From the NCBI GenBank assembly GCA_030272585.1, contig BSYQ01000006.1, forward strand, positions 6,411,001 to 6,475,000: 64,000 nucleotides of DNA, read 5' to 3'. This DNA is from Bryopsis sp. KO-2023 (lineage: Eukaryota; Chlorophyta; Ulvophyceae; Bryopsidales; Bryopsidaceae). Under the pieces are notes generated by a model. That model was not told the origin of the DNA and did not search any database. It was given only the letters and a program-made list of their open reading frames with translations. The position numbers and the translations under genes were made by a program. Shown one piece after another: positions 35,747-45,960 of the stretch (within the stretch, counting starts at the first letter, position 1; the number at the start of each line of letters is the position of its first letter).

Positions 35747-36412
35747 ATAGGACGATCGATTCTTGTTTTTTTTTGGGGGTGATTCTGTAAAGTCTGCAGG
35801 GAAAAGACACGAGTAGCCTATGTTTTCTTACACTTCAGTACAGTTTTCTCTGTGGGCCTCCACCCCTTGTAGTTTTACTACTTCAGAACTTACATCTCTT
35901 GCATAACAGTGAAAATTATTCACTTCAGTCCTTAGTAAAACAACCCCTTGCAGGTTTTGACAACCTGAACTTACTGCTGATCAAACTCCGTTCTATTCCT
36001 TTGACCAGAAAATAAACAGCATGTCGAAGCTTACAGAAGACCGAGGAAAGAGAATATACACCCGGAAAGAGAATTATATCCTTGCTACCAAGATTTGATC
36101 TGTACTACAAATAATTTCATTCAATTGGGTTGGACAAAACAGGATTCATCCTTCAAGGTTACAGAGGGGTTCACAGAAGCGCACAAGCTGGCAAGCAGGA
36201 AGCTTTGCATGCCTCAGCACAGTTACTATTGTGCAAGAGTATTTAAATAGGAAAGGAAACATGCGAAGCCATTCTTGTTTCTTTCATTCCCACATCCTCC
36301 CTTCCCTAGGATAATGATGCGCATGAACAGCTCATTGATTGAGACTCGAAATAGGCCCCAGATGTACAGCCCTTGCAACCTTCTCAAGTGCAAACAGATT
36401 CCTAAGATTCAT
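35747..36412. other. Spacer between the DUF2358 gene and the LTR element
   Basis: No gene is seen. The first part is the presumed 3' UTR. From about 36313 to 36412 lies one copy of a dispersed repeat that recurs at 41074 and 55866; the LTR retrotransposon is inserted directly after it. Confidence 0.4.
36313..36412. repeat. Dispersed repeat, copy A
   Basis: This copy contains GCATGAACAGCTCATTGATT, AATAGGCCCC, GTACAGCCC, and CAAGTGCAAACAGATTCC in that order. The same order occurs at 41074-41450 (interrupted by an insertion) and 55866-55974. There is no coding potential. Orientation is the same in all three copies. Confidence 0.7.
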
Positions 36413-36646
36413 TGTAATAGGACTGATGAGGTGGATGTAGTGAGGGTTGTAGGTCCGACTATCCCAAGTATTTAGGCGATCCTCTAGGGGGTAGAGAGAG
36501 ACTTGTTAGATTCGACTGTAACATATTGACTGATTCTCGACCGAACTTGACCGAACGAACGTGACCACCACTGAAAAGAGCCTAAGAACAAGGAGTAACC
36601 CAAGACGCAGGTCCTCTCAGCTAGAGGCTGTGTGCGTCCCGTTACA
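36413..36646 (+). repeat. 5' LTR
   Basis: 234 bp, bounded by TGTAATAGGA and CCGTTACA, nearly identical to 40501-40734. Confidence 0.9.
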
Positions 36647-36647
36647 A

Positions 36648-36666
36648 TGGTTTCGGAGCGAAGGGA
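36648..36666 (+). other. Primer binding site, initiator-Met tRNA type
   Basis: TGGTTTCGGAGCGAAGG starts one base after the LTR end. It matches the common plant LTR-element primer site TGGTATCAGAGC at 10 of 12 positions. It fixes the plus-strand orientation of the element. Confidence 0.7.
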
Positions 36667-37435
36667 CCTCTAATACGAGGATGATCCAAAGTGGGACAGG
36701 GACGCGAAAGGACAATGAAAAGGCCACCAACGTAGTAACGACATAACCAGGAAAACGAAAGTACCACGAACTTGACGAGTAGTCTGGGTGAGCTGACTCG
36801 TGTGGACTTGTGAGACGATCAACTGGGCGCGAAACTTGGACGTCGCGGACAGAATTCCACAGAATTCGAAAGACAAACAAAGAACGGTTATAAACGACGT
36901 CTTGAGGGTTGTTGTGGCCCAAAGTGTTGAAAAAGAAAGTAGATCGAAAGCTTGACGAGGTTTTGTTCAAAGTGAGTGACGACTCCAATGTGCGACCATC
37001 GAAGATCGGTGGGGAAATAGCGCAGGGAGGTGCGAAAACGTTGGAGAAGGTGTGGCGAGTTTGTCTCGCAGTTGGTGAGCCAAAAATACACTTTGCTTGA
37101 GTAAAAGCAGGATTTTGCGGCCGGTATGAGGACCGAGATACAGATTTTGGGATTCGGACGTCGCGTGGGTGATGCGGCGAAAGGTACTGTCGTCAAGATG
37201 CGCTGACAATCGACCGAAGGGGAAGAGGTGGACGTAGGCGTAGCCATTCGTCACGAGGCCTTCGGACCCAGCCAATGCGTGGTAGGCTGGGGGTTGTCGC
37301 CAGAATTTGGGGATTGAGTTCTGGAGAAATCCTGGGGGATTTCACGAATGGATTCGAAAGGTGAATCGAAATTGGCGTATCGAAGTCGATAGTGGTAAAG
37401 GAGTCGATCGCGGGGTGTAAACCCTGGCCTCCATG

Positions 37436-37702
37436 TGTTAGACTTGGGGGTGCAAGTCTAAGAAGAGCTAAAAACTAAAACTTATATGTCCATGACCTTG
37501 AAGCCCATTAATACCATGACCCCCAAGGATCCTAGCGTCCCCGCATGGTACCTAGGACAACCATCCTAGGTGGGCACCCGACATAGGTCTAGTCATCATG
37601 ACTAGACCTGACTCACATGTCCACGTCAGCATGACTATGCATGACTGTACATGATTGTACATGACTGGACCTGACTGGATGTAGCTCTTAACATCCCTAA
37701 CA
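37436..37702. mobile_element. Nested solo LTR with perfect target-site duplication
   Basis: The 267-bp segment starts TGTTAGACTTGG and ends CATCCCTAACA, so its ends are the inverted TGTTAG/CTAACA typical of LTRs. It is flanked on both sides by CCATG (37431-37435 and 37703-37707), an exact 5-bp target duplication. It contains a palindrome (AGGTCTAGTCAT C ATGACTAGACCT) and short CATGACTG-type repeats. No internal region or second LTR is present, so it is a solo LTR inside the larger element. Confidence 0.85.
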
Positions 37703-38374
37703 CCATGGGGGGGGCGAATCGAAAATCGATTTTGCGACTCGCTGTCTCACAACAGCTACAGGTCTGGTCGTCGGCTGGGCTGCGACCATGGACAGGTCAA
37801 TCGAAGTTGATGGTGTGGAAGCTGAAGCACATTTGAACCGTGGATTGGGGTCCGAGGAAAAGATGTTGATTAGCGATGTCAAACAAAACTGGGCGCAAGG
37901 ATTGCCGAACGAAGTCGGAGGAGCGACGCAGTGGCGAAGAGACGGATATAATCGAAAATCGGAACCATATGAGGGTGATGAATGAAACCACATTTTGATT
38001 TTGACTGATGGGAGACTCAAGTAAAATTGCTGTTGGTTGGTTTTGAGGCCAAGTGGCTCGAACTGACAGAAATCCCAACAGAGTTTCCAGTAATAATTTT
38101 CATGTTGAGAGGGAGTCACATTGTGGATGTAGACACCGAAATCTCGACAATGGGTGAAGTGGAACTCTTGAATTGAATAGATTTTGCTCGAAATTAAGGG
38201 TCGATCCAAAGGGTATTGGAAATGTGATTCGTGGGGAAACCGAAGGGACCCCAGAGTGATGCGAATCTGTCGAGCGAGCAACGCAACTGGTAATTCCGCG
38301 TCGGTTGCATTCGGGAATGAGACAGAAATAAAAGGAGGAGCCCCATCTGCTTGGCGAAAGGAGCTTGTGACCAA
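37697..38374 (-). other. Antisense open frame of 225 codons inside the LTR element
   Basis: This is the longest open frame in the element's interior, on the strand opposite to the one implied by the primer site. Its stop codon is supplied by the end of the nested solo LTR. If the insertion is ignored, the frame stays open for about another 54 codons beyond it. Composition is His/Phe/Ser-rich and I recognise no domain. It may be a captured gene fragment or a chance frame. Confidence 0.25.
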
Positions 38375-39123
38375 ACGTGCAATTAATGATCAAAATATAA
38401 TTCCGAAAATCGACTGGAGTCGGGAGAGCATGCAGTTGCGTCAAGGGCACTTAGAAAGTGTCACGATTCGCTGCAAAAATGGTCTTTTGCAGCCGATGAC
38501 TGGATATGCAGCCTAAACAGAATAGGCAGTAACCCAGTGGTGAAGCTAAGGCGTCTCACGACTTGGACGTCAGAGATGTCAGTAACCATTTGCGGGCGAA
38601 GAAAAGCTATTCGAGAGGCGAAATGCTACAGATCCAACGAGGAGCGAATGCCGAACACATCGATGACAGTAGCTTGAGTTGCACGGTCGGTGGGCAGGAG
38701 ACGCTCGGTAAACGGAATATCGAAGAAAGTGTGACTGCATGATGGGCAGATGTCTAGACAGACGCCCGAAGGCCACCAATGAGTTCTGGCGAAGCACTAA
38801 GGTGGAGGCATGCCATCACGTGAGGGATTAGCCGACGGAGGGGGCGTCACCTTCCAAGGCGAAGCTTTTGCGGGGTGAAGATTCAGTTGACGACCGAAGG
38901 GATTGATGCCACACAAGGCCCACGATTTGTTGGCAAGTGAGGGGGCGGCAACTGGAGTGAGTGTCGAGAAAATGTCGCCAAGCTGCCACTTAACGCTTTG
39001 GGACAGGCGATAGAGCTCGGTCTGAGGTGAATGGATGTTCTTAATTTAGAATCTGATTTTTGATTTTGAATTGAAATTTGGTTTTGTTGGTCCCAGAAAA
39101 ATCTGTTTGGGTTGCTGGAGGTG

Positions 39124-39151
39124 AAAAAAAAAAAAAAAAAAAAAAAAAAAA
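39124..39151 (+). repeat. Poly(A) tract inside the LTR element
   Basis: There are 28 consecutive A residues, followed by T-rich sequence. It could mark a past reverse-transcribed insertion or be simple slippage. No gene sits upstream of it. Confidence 0.6.
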
Positions 39152-40500
39152 TGACTATATTATTGGCTCAAGAGTGGTTAACTTTTTATTTTTATTTTTT
39201 ATTTTGACATGGAATTTTCAGCCCTAAACCCCCAGTTTTCAGTTTTCAGTTGGGAGGGGGGTAATGGATTGGATGGATTGTAGGTCAGATTGGAATTTCT
39301 GACATTGCATTACTTGATATTTATTCTTGGATCTCCAGCCAGCCCCAAAGATGTTGTGACTGGAGGGGAGCCAAGGTCTGATTTTCTTTGATTCTGTTTT
39401 CTTGACTGATTTGGTAGTCCGGGTTGGACCTGACATGAGCAAGTAGGATTAGCCAGTGGTCATTATGCGATCGTTTTTGTGAGTATTCTGAACGATTCCT
39501 TGTGGATGGATAGGTCAGTCTAGTTTTGCTTGTGTGCTTGCACAACTTACAATCAACTTAAGATGTTAAGAAGCAAAACCATTAGGCATTTGGTAGCTTG
39601 ATTGAAAGTCTAGTTTTACGATCATGGCCAGCCCTGGATTTCTGATTTGATAGGATTTCTTTTGACTAGTATTTGGGACATTGTTTTCAGCCTCAGTCCC
39701 TGGATCTCCAAACTGGAGGGGAGAATAATATGATTGATTATGAGGGGATCAGAGGTGGATATTTTCTAGTTCTGGTTCACTGATTTTCTTTATTCCGATT
39801 AGCTCCACTGATGGTGAGATCGGAGGGAGTGAGTAACTGAGTAGTGGAACTGAGTAGACATTTTCTTTTCTTCTCTTTCTTTTCTTTTGGACATTGCTTA
39901 TTGAAGTAGGAAAGAAATTGACTTTCATGACATCAATAGTTTGATTGGCTCTTGTCTCAGAGATGGGTAGTATGGGATGCCGATTTCACTGATTTTCTTT
40001 AGATCAGGAGGGGAGCGGCAGTCAGTTATTGATAGACTTTACTTATTGACTTGGATTGATTTTCATTCGACAAAAATTTTATATTGCTTTGAAATCACAG
40101 CCAGCCCTTTTGGTTTGAGGTTGGATGGGCTAAGGGGCTGAGATTTCAGTACGTATTTCTTTTCTTTGATTGAGTTTATTTCGATTGAGTTGATTTTACT
40201 TATTTGGGATTAGCACTACTCTTAGAGGTGAGCTGAATATTTTACCGATTGGTTGGATTGGATCACCAGAGTGAGTTGCTATTGGATCTTATTCCGACAA
40301 TATTATCCATGGGTTATTGACAACATTTATTGGGTTGATTTGGATTGGCTGACGGATTATATTAGTTCAGCTGATTGACGGACAATGGGACTTGTTCAAT
40401 TTGACAGTAACTCTACACCCTTCAGGATCACGTTTTTTGTTTCTTCTTTCTTGTGACATCATCCGCCGGACAGGAGTTTAGGCGGTGATGTGGAGGGGAT

Positions 40501-40734
40501 TGTAATAGGACTGATGAGGTGGATGTAGTGAGGGTTGTAGGTCCGACTATCCCAAGTATTTAGGCGATCCTCTAGGGGGTAGAGAGAGACTTGTTAGATT
40601 CGACTGTAACATATTGACTGATTCTCGACCTAACTTGACCGAACGAACGTGACCACCACTGAAAAGAGCCTAAGAACAAGGAGTAACCCAAGACGCAGGT
40701 CCTCTCAGCTAGAGGCTGTGTGCGTCCCGTTACA
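40501..40734 (+). repeat. 3' LTR
   Basis: 234 bp, differing from the 5' LTR at about one position (CGACCTAAC versus CGACCGAAC). It is preceded by the purine-rich GTGGAGGGGA, a plausible polypurine tract. Confidence 0.9.
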
Positions 40735-41073
40735 TTCCTACCTACCCTGAGAAAAATGGAGTAAAATGGAGTAGAAAGAGGGAGGTTCTTTTTTGTCTGT
40801 ACATGTGCCATAATGTGCTTGGAGTGTTGCCAGTTATGCTGTTGGATGAACTTGTGTTTTGGAGATGTGGGATGTGGATTGTAGGGGGCTGGAACAAACT
40901 GAGAAGTAGGCCTGTTGTTGAAATGCTGTGCTTGATCACCGTTTGTAAGCGCTGGAGATGCTTGAATGTAGGCTGACAGCTTTAGTAACCAACTGCAATC
41001 GCGACCACTCTCGCCCGAGCACAAAACCATCCTTCCTCCCTTCTGCTTTCACCTGGCGAGTGTTCCAAACGAC

Positions 41074-41450
41074 ATGGTGCACATGAACAGCTCATTGACT
41101 GAGACTTGTGTGGTGAAAAAGGAGAGTCGATAGTTAGATGAGAAGGGGAATTGGGACGAAATGAGACGCGTGGGTGTTTGCGGCTGAATGGCCGAGTTGT
41201 GATGACGGGAGGAACTTGTGGTTGTGGTGTGTTGAACATTTGTGGTCGGAAAGTGAAAGGGGCGATACTTATAGGGGCTGTTGTTGTTGTAAGAGATGCC
41301 TTATTTGTTTTGAGTTTACGGAGTGACTTCGTCTGCGAACGTTCTGTTCTATTATCGTGTACAGTTCAAACTTTACACAACACTTGAAACAGGCCCCGGA
41401 TGTACAGCCCCAGCAGCCTTCTCAAGTGCAAACAGATTCCTAAGATTTCA
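41074..41450. repeat. Dispersed repeat, copy B, split by an insertion
   Basis: The order of motifs matches copy A (36313) and copy C (55866), but it is interrupted after ACTTG at 41108 and resumes with ACTTG at 41382. Confidence 0.7.
41109..41381. mobile_element. 273-bp insertion, candidate solo LTR
   Basis: The insertion begins TGTGGTGAAA and ends TTTACACAAC. It is flanked by the 5-bp direct repeat ACTTG (41104-41108 and 41382-41386), which occurs only once in the uninterrupted copies of the surrounding repeat. The size, the TG start and the 5-bp duplication suggest a solo LTR, although the CAAC end is not the canonical CA. Confidence 0.6.
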
Positions 41451-41674
41451 AACGGCAAGGTTAGTATCCGAAAAGATACTACTTACTCAGCCTCCCTCGT
41501 CTGGCTCATGTCCTTCAAGCTGCCTGAACATCCATCACATGAGTGTTCCACACTGCACTGATGGCCCGTACGATTTTCGGACACTGGGTACACCTCCCGT
41601 ACCCGAAAGAAAATCGCATCCAATGATAACCTTATGCATCCTTCGCCGTTTCTATGGACTCCTGACTTGCAGCC

Positions 41675-44600
41675 GTGTTTCATCGACTGTTGACCTCTTC
41701 TCCAGCGCGGCCAAGAGATGCAATGCCAACAGGGTTCTTGAACGCAGGAAACTTGCCCGGGGCGTGTTCGACATGTTTCGGTTTCGAGCGGGTGCCAGGA
41801 GACTCGACGCTTTTCCGACGACGCTTTAACACGCCTCCGCGTCAAGTCGTCATCTCGTCGTGCGTACAGAAGTCTCTTTTCCGAGGACGACGCCAACCTG
41901 TCCCGAGGCAGAGCTTACAAGTCCTTTGCTCGCACGCTGGGCGAGTTCACGACGGCGACCACCACCGCGACCACCACCACCACCATCACCACCACCACCA
42001 CGACCACAGCCACAGCCATGAAACTCTGGGATGTTGCAGCTCAAACGCGAAAGACACGACTCTCTCGAACGAGATTCGAGAGATGTTGTCGTTCGGAGGT
42101 TTCCTGGACCTCGTCCACGAACTCGAGCATAGCACGATGGCCATAGGGGTTTCGGCGTCGGTGCTGATCCTGTCGACGTTTTGTGGTTGGCTCTCAGGGG
42201 GCGAGTACTTGGGTCAAATTGGCTCGTTGTGCGAGCAAGCGGGGCTGGTTGTGGTGTTTCTACTGTCGGCGACGCCTTTGTTAGTGGATGGTGTTCTGCG
42301 CGTCGCGAAAGGCCAGGTCGACACGCACGTTTTGATGGCCTTGGCGGTTTGTGGGTCGCTATACCTTGGCCTACCTCACGAGGTTCGAACAAACTTGTGG
42401 TTGAGAAATGTTGGTCTCCTTGTGGTGGAAGGCAGGCTGGGGTGAAACAGTAATAAATTTCAAAACGAACCCACCAACACTAAGGGGCAATTTATTACTA
42501 TCATTACATTTTTTTTTTATTTTTTTTTTGGGGGGGGGAGAGAGGGGATAGGTGGTATAGGAAGACATTTGTTACATTTTGTTATTTTTGGGGGCCAGAT
42601 TTCAGCTGAGTCGGATCTAAACAATAGGACATAAAACATAAAATACTAGCGTGAACTCATTTGTGGCTTTGAAAGGATGTGTCAGGTTTCTTGCATGCAT
42701 CTTGGGCTATTCAGGCTATTTTTTTTGGAATTGACCTAGTGGTCAATTCATGGTGAGCACTGGTATTCAACCTACCCAAGACTTAATTTTGTCCTGAGGT
42801 AGTGATTCTTGTTTTTGTCTTTGACCAGGGGGCATTATTACTGTTGCTATTCCAAGGATCTCATGTATTGGAGGACAAATTCACCAAAGAGGCTGAGTAC
42901 TCGCTGAAGGGCTTATTGGATAGTGTTCCTGAGCAGGCGACCTTGGTAAAAATGACGGACAGGGGTAGCCCCGATCTAGCCAAAGTGGATCCAGTAAAGG
43001 CTGAGGATGTTGCTATTGGATCTCATGTCCTAATCCTTCCTGGCGAACAGGTCAGTGCCAGAACTGCAAGAAAATCCCCGGTTAAAAATGAAAAATGAAA
43101 AAAACAAAATAGAAAATGAAAAACTTAAATGGCAACCTAACTTTTTTTTCTTCCTTTCATTAATTTGGTTTATTTTGGGGGCTGTGTGTGTTTGGGGGGG
43201 GGAGGGGGTTGATCATCAACTATTCTATTATTCTCAATGTTGCAGTCCTCGGAATCATTCAACATCCTCCGATAAATTTGTTAACTTCGACTCCATAGGA
43301 TTTTTTTTGGCAAACTCGCAGGTTCCTCTGGATGGGATCGTGATCTATGGCCAAGCTTCGGTAACTGTTGACCACATCTCAGGAGAATCACTGCCTGTTC
43401 GTATCAAACAAGACGACCAAATTTCAGCAGGGTCCAGGAACAATGACGGCGTGTTGGTTGTGAAAACCACTCAAACTGCTGAAAATTCCACCCCTGCAAG
43501 GATCGCACAGCTAGCCATCGATGCAAGAGTGAGTTTATAAAGATGTGATTTTAAAAATAGTGCAATGCTGGTTTCAAATGTACACTGTAGAGACTGCAAG
43601 GCTCATGAAATCCGATCGTTGTGCAAATTACTGGGTGGCATGGGCCAACTGACTTACTTTATTACTAGTTTATATTTTATAACTTCCTCGTTGAAATGAG
43701 GTGGTTGCGTTTTCGTGGACAAGAGGCTATGATGATTTTCAAGACGTTCACGACCTAGAGGGCAGAACTGCCCTGTGCAGACTTTTCCTTACACATATCA
43801 GACATCCTGACTGAGCCTCATTGAATACCTTTACGAAACGAATAACAAAGCCTCGAAGTTCTTTCTTTTTTGAATTTTATGGCGGAAATAGAAACTCTGA
43901 TGGATGTGGGCAGTCTTGGGGACATCCAATGATATATTGCACGAACTCCTGTTTCGGGATTGAAGTTCATCATTCTTTGTTAGAGTATTGATAATTTGTT
44001 TTCCTTTGTTTTTTGCTTTTTTGTATCATTTCGAACCGAAAAAAAGGCATCAAAGCCAAAAGTGCAAAAATGGATCGACGACGTAACCTCCACTTGGTCC
44101 CAAGGAGTGTTATTTTGTTCACTGGGAGTCCTGGCTGGATGTCTATTTCTTGGAATACCCTTGATGGGGGAAAGAGGTTCACTGTATCGAGCTATGGGCG
44201 TGGTCACAGCTGGAGCCCCATGTGCCTTGGTCATGACCCCTCTTGCCTATGTTTGTGCATTGGCTAATGCTACCAAAAGGTATAGAAACTAATGGATTAT
44301 TATTGGAATTCTCCTTGATAATATTCAGCTCTGAGTCCTCAATTTGGGTGGAAGAATGCAGACATTCCGCACACTAAAATGTCGTGTGTATGCTTTCTCA
44401 GGAGGATTCTTATAAAAGGTGCAGCCGTTCTCGATTCCATCTACGGATGCAACGTAATTGGGGTGGATAAGACTGGAACTCTTACAAAAGGAAACCTGAC
44501 GTGCACAGCGATCTTATCATCCCGATCGCCTGCCTCCTCGAGCAATGGTTTGTTAAATGGAGGTCAACACAGCGCCGAAAAGCAAGCACTAGCACATGCA

Positions 44601-45960
44601 GTTGCACTTTCTCAGAGGTCCTCCCACCCGGTTGCATTAGCGATCACAGAAGCCGGAAGGAAGCTGGATGTAAACGAGGATATTGAAGTCGAGGATTTTG
44701 AGCTCATCCCTGGGGCTGGAGTGACGGGCGTCATTTTTGCTGGGATGAAGGACCAAACCACAAAGAGGGTGCTGCACTTTGGTTCGATCGATTTTATCCA
44801 GGCAGCTTTGCCAGCAGAATATCATGCAGAGCTCAATAAGGTCCTCCAGGATTTGGGAACTCTGGGGAAGAGCATCTCGGTCCTTTTGGAGACGTGGAAT
44901 GGGGAAGTGGCATGGAGTATTTTCAGCTTTGAAGATCAAGTTCGGGCTAACAGTGGAGGAGCAGTGGAGGCTCTGACAAATGGAGCTTGGATTTCGGGGT
45001 CGGCTCGCAGAGATTTAGCCAAACGTGTTGTAATGTTGACAGGTAAAAGGAAGCAAATTAAATTTTGAGACGCTGCTCCTTGATTTGTCTGCAGTAAACC
45101 CCAATAAATGTTGCGAAAAGTAAAAGGAAGCAAATTAAATTTTGAGACGCTGCTCCTTGATTTGTCTGCAATAAACTCCAATAAATGTTGCGAAAAGCAG
45201 GAGAACAAATTAGGCACACATCTTCCATGGGTCTCCAGCATGCAAGAAAGGTTCGATGTTTAATTTCCATGTGTAGGGGATGCTGCATCCAGCGCTGAGG
45301 AAACTGCATTTGCTCTGGGCATATCTGAAGTTCATTCTGAACTGAAGCCTGAGCACAAACTTCAACACATTGTGGAGAACGCTCCAGCGGACGGAGGCGG
45401 TCGAAATTTCTTTATGATGGTGGGCGATGGTCTAAACGATGCTCCAGCCTTGTCAGAAGCAGACGTCGGAGTGGCTGTGGCCAGTACAGCCAGTGATGCC
45501 TCCGCATCAGTGGCCGATGTCGTGATTTTGAATGGCCAAGGGGTGGGCAGTCTTCCGTTCTTAATGCGATTGGCCCAAGAGACTAGGATCGTCGTAGTCC
45601 AGGTATTCATCTTTTGTATTTTCATCCTGGTATTATTGCCTCTTTTGTTTTTGCCAGAGTGTCTTTTTTTTGTTTTGTTTTTTAATCTCTGTTTGGTTCT
45701 CCTTGCAGAATCTTGTATTAACGTTTGCATCAATGGCGGTTGCCACGGTCCCCACAGTCGCTGGATTTTTTCCCTTGTGGGTGGCGGTTCTTCTGCATGA
45801 AGGCACAACCCTTTTGACAGCCATCAATTCTTTACGGCTACTCATGATCGACCCTGCTTCTTCCAGCTCCGAGGCTTCAGCCCCCTCATTGGGAACGTTC
45901 AAAAGAACCAATGATGTGTCCAAAAACAAGGAAAAAGTATTGGGGGTGGCGCTGGATTGA
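41675..45960 (+). CDS. HMA1: HMA1-type P1B metal ATPase, plastid envelope
   Basis: Seven exons (41675-42382, 42829-43050, 43322-43528, 44047-44279, 44402-45042, 45277-45602, 45709-45960) give 862 residues from the first ATG, or 846 from the ATG at 41723. Plant HMA1 is an inner-envelope metal pump. A long Arg/Ser-rich leader fits plastid targeting. It is followed by a histidine tract (about residues 90-118), as in HMA1 proteins. The P-type ATPase motifs are present: ISGES (actuator), DKTGTLT (Asp 478), SSHPVA (the P1B HP motif) and GDGLNDAPAL. The last membrane region ends in HEGTTLLTAINSLRLL, an HMA1-like signature. The membrane motif that is SPC in plant HMA1 reads A-P-C here (436-438). The intron after exon 5 begins with a 77-bp tandem duplication. 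ARP6 follows in the same orientation after 762 bp. Confidence 0.9.
45043..45196. repeat. 77-bp tandem duplication including the splice donor of HMA1 intron 5
   Basis: The units 45043-45119 and 45120-45196 are almost identical (two or so differences). Each begins GTAAAAGGAAGC, so the 5' splice site sequence is present twice. Use of the second donor would add 77 nt and shift the frame. Confidence 0.85.

Larger units (their letters stand above)
36413..40734 (+). mobile_element. LTR retrotransposon, non-autonomous in its present form
   Basis: Two 234-bp direct repeats (36413-36646 and 40501-40734) differ at about one base, start with TGTAA and end with TTACA. Directly inside the left LTR is TGGTTTCGGAGC, close to the plant-type initiator-Met primer site TGGTATCAGAGC. 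Before the right LTR lies a purine-rich GTGGAGGGGA. The flanks TTCAT (36408-36412) and TTCCT (40735-40739) are a 4-of-5 match, possibly a target-site duplication. The 3.85-kb interior has no recognisable gag, protease, reverse transcriptase, RNase H or integrase in any frame. It also contains a nested 267-bp solo LTR (37436-37702) and a run of 28 A (39124-39151). The near-identical LTRs suggest a recent insertion that needed enzymes from elsewhere. Confidence 0.85.
40735..41674. other. Repeat-rich upstream region of the HMA1 gene
   Basis: No gene is supported. It contains a minus-strand open stretch (about 40735-41030) with a Gln/His/Pro-rich composition that may be a transposon fragment. It also holds copy B of the dispersed repeat (41074-41108 and 41382-41450), split by a 273-bp insertion at 41109-41381. 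The promoter and 5' UTR of HMA1 must lie in or after this repeat. Confidence 0.4.

Noticed and set aside
36888..37275. Minus-strand frames of 100-119 codons in the left part of the LTR element.
   Set aside because: They overlap in different frames, show no domain and lie antisense to the primer-site orientation; kept only as background to the longer antisense frame.
41900..42392. Minus-strand 180-codon frame with Gly/Arg runs opposite HMA1 exon 1.
   Set aside because: It is the antisense of the HMA1 leader and His tract; the Gly run is simply the complement of CAC repeats.
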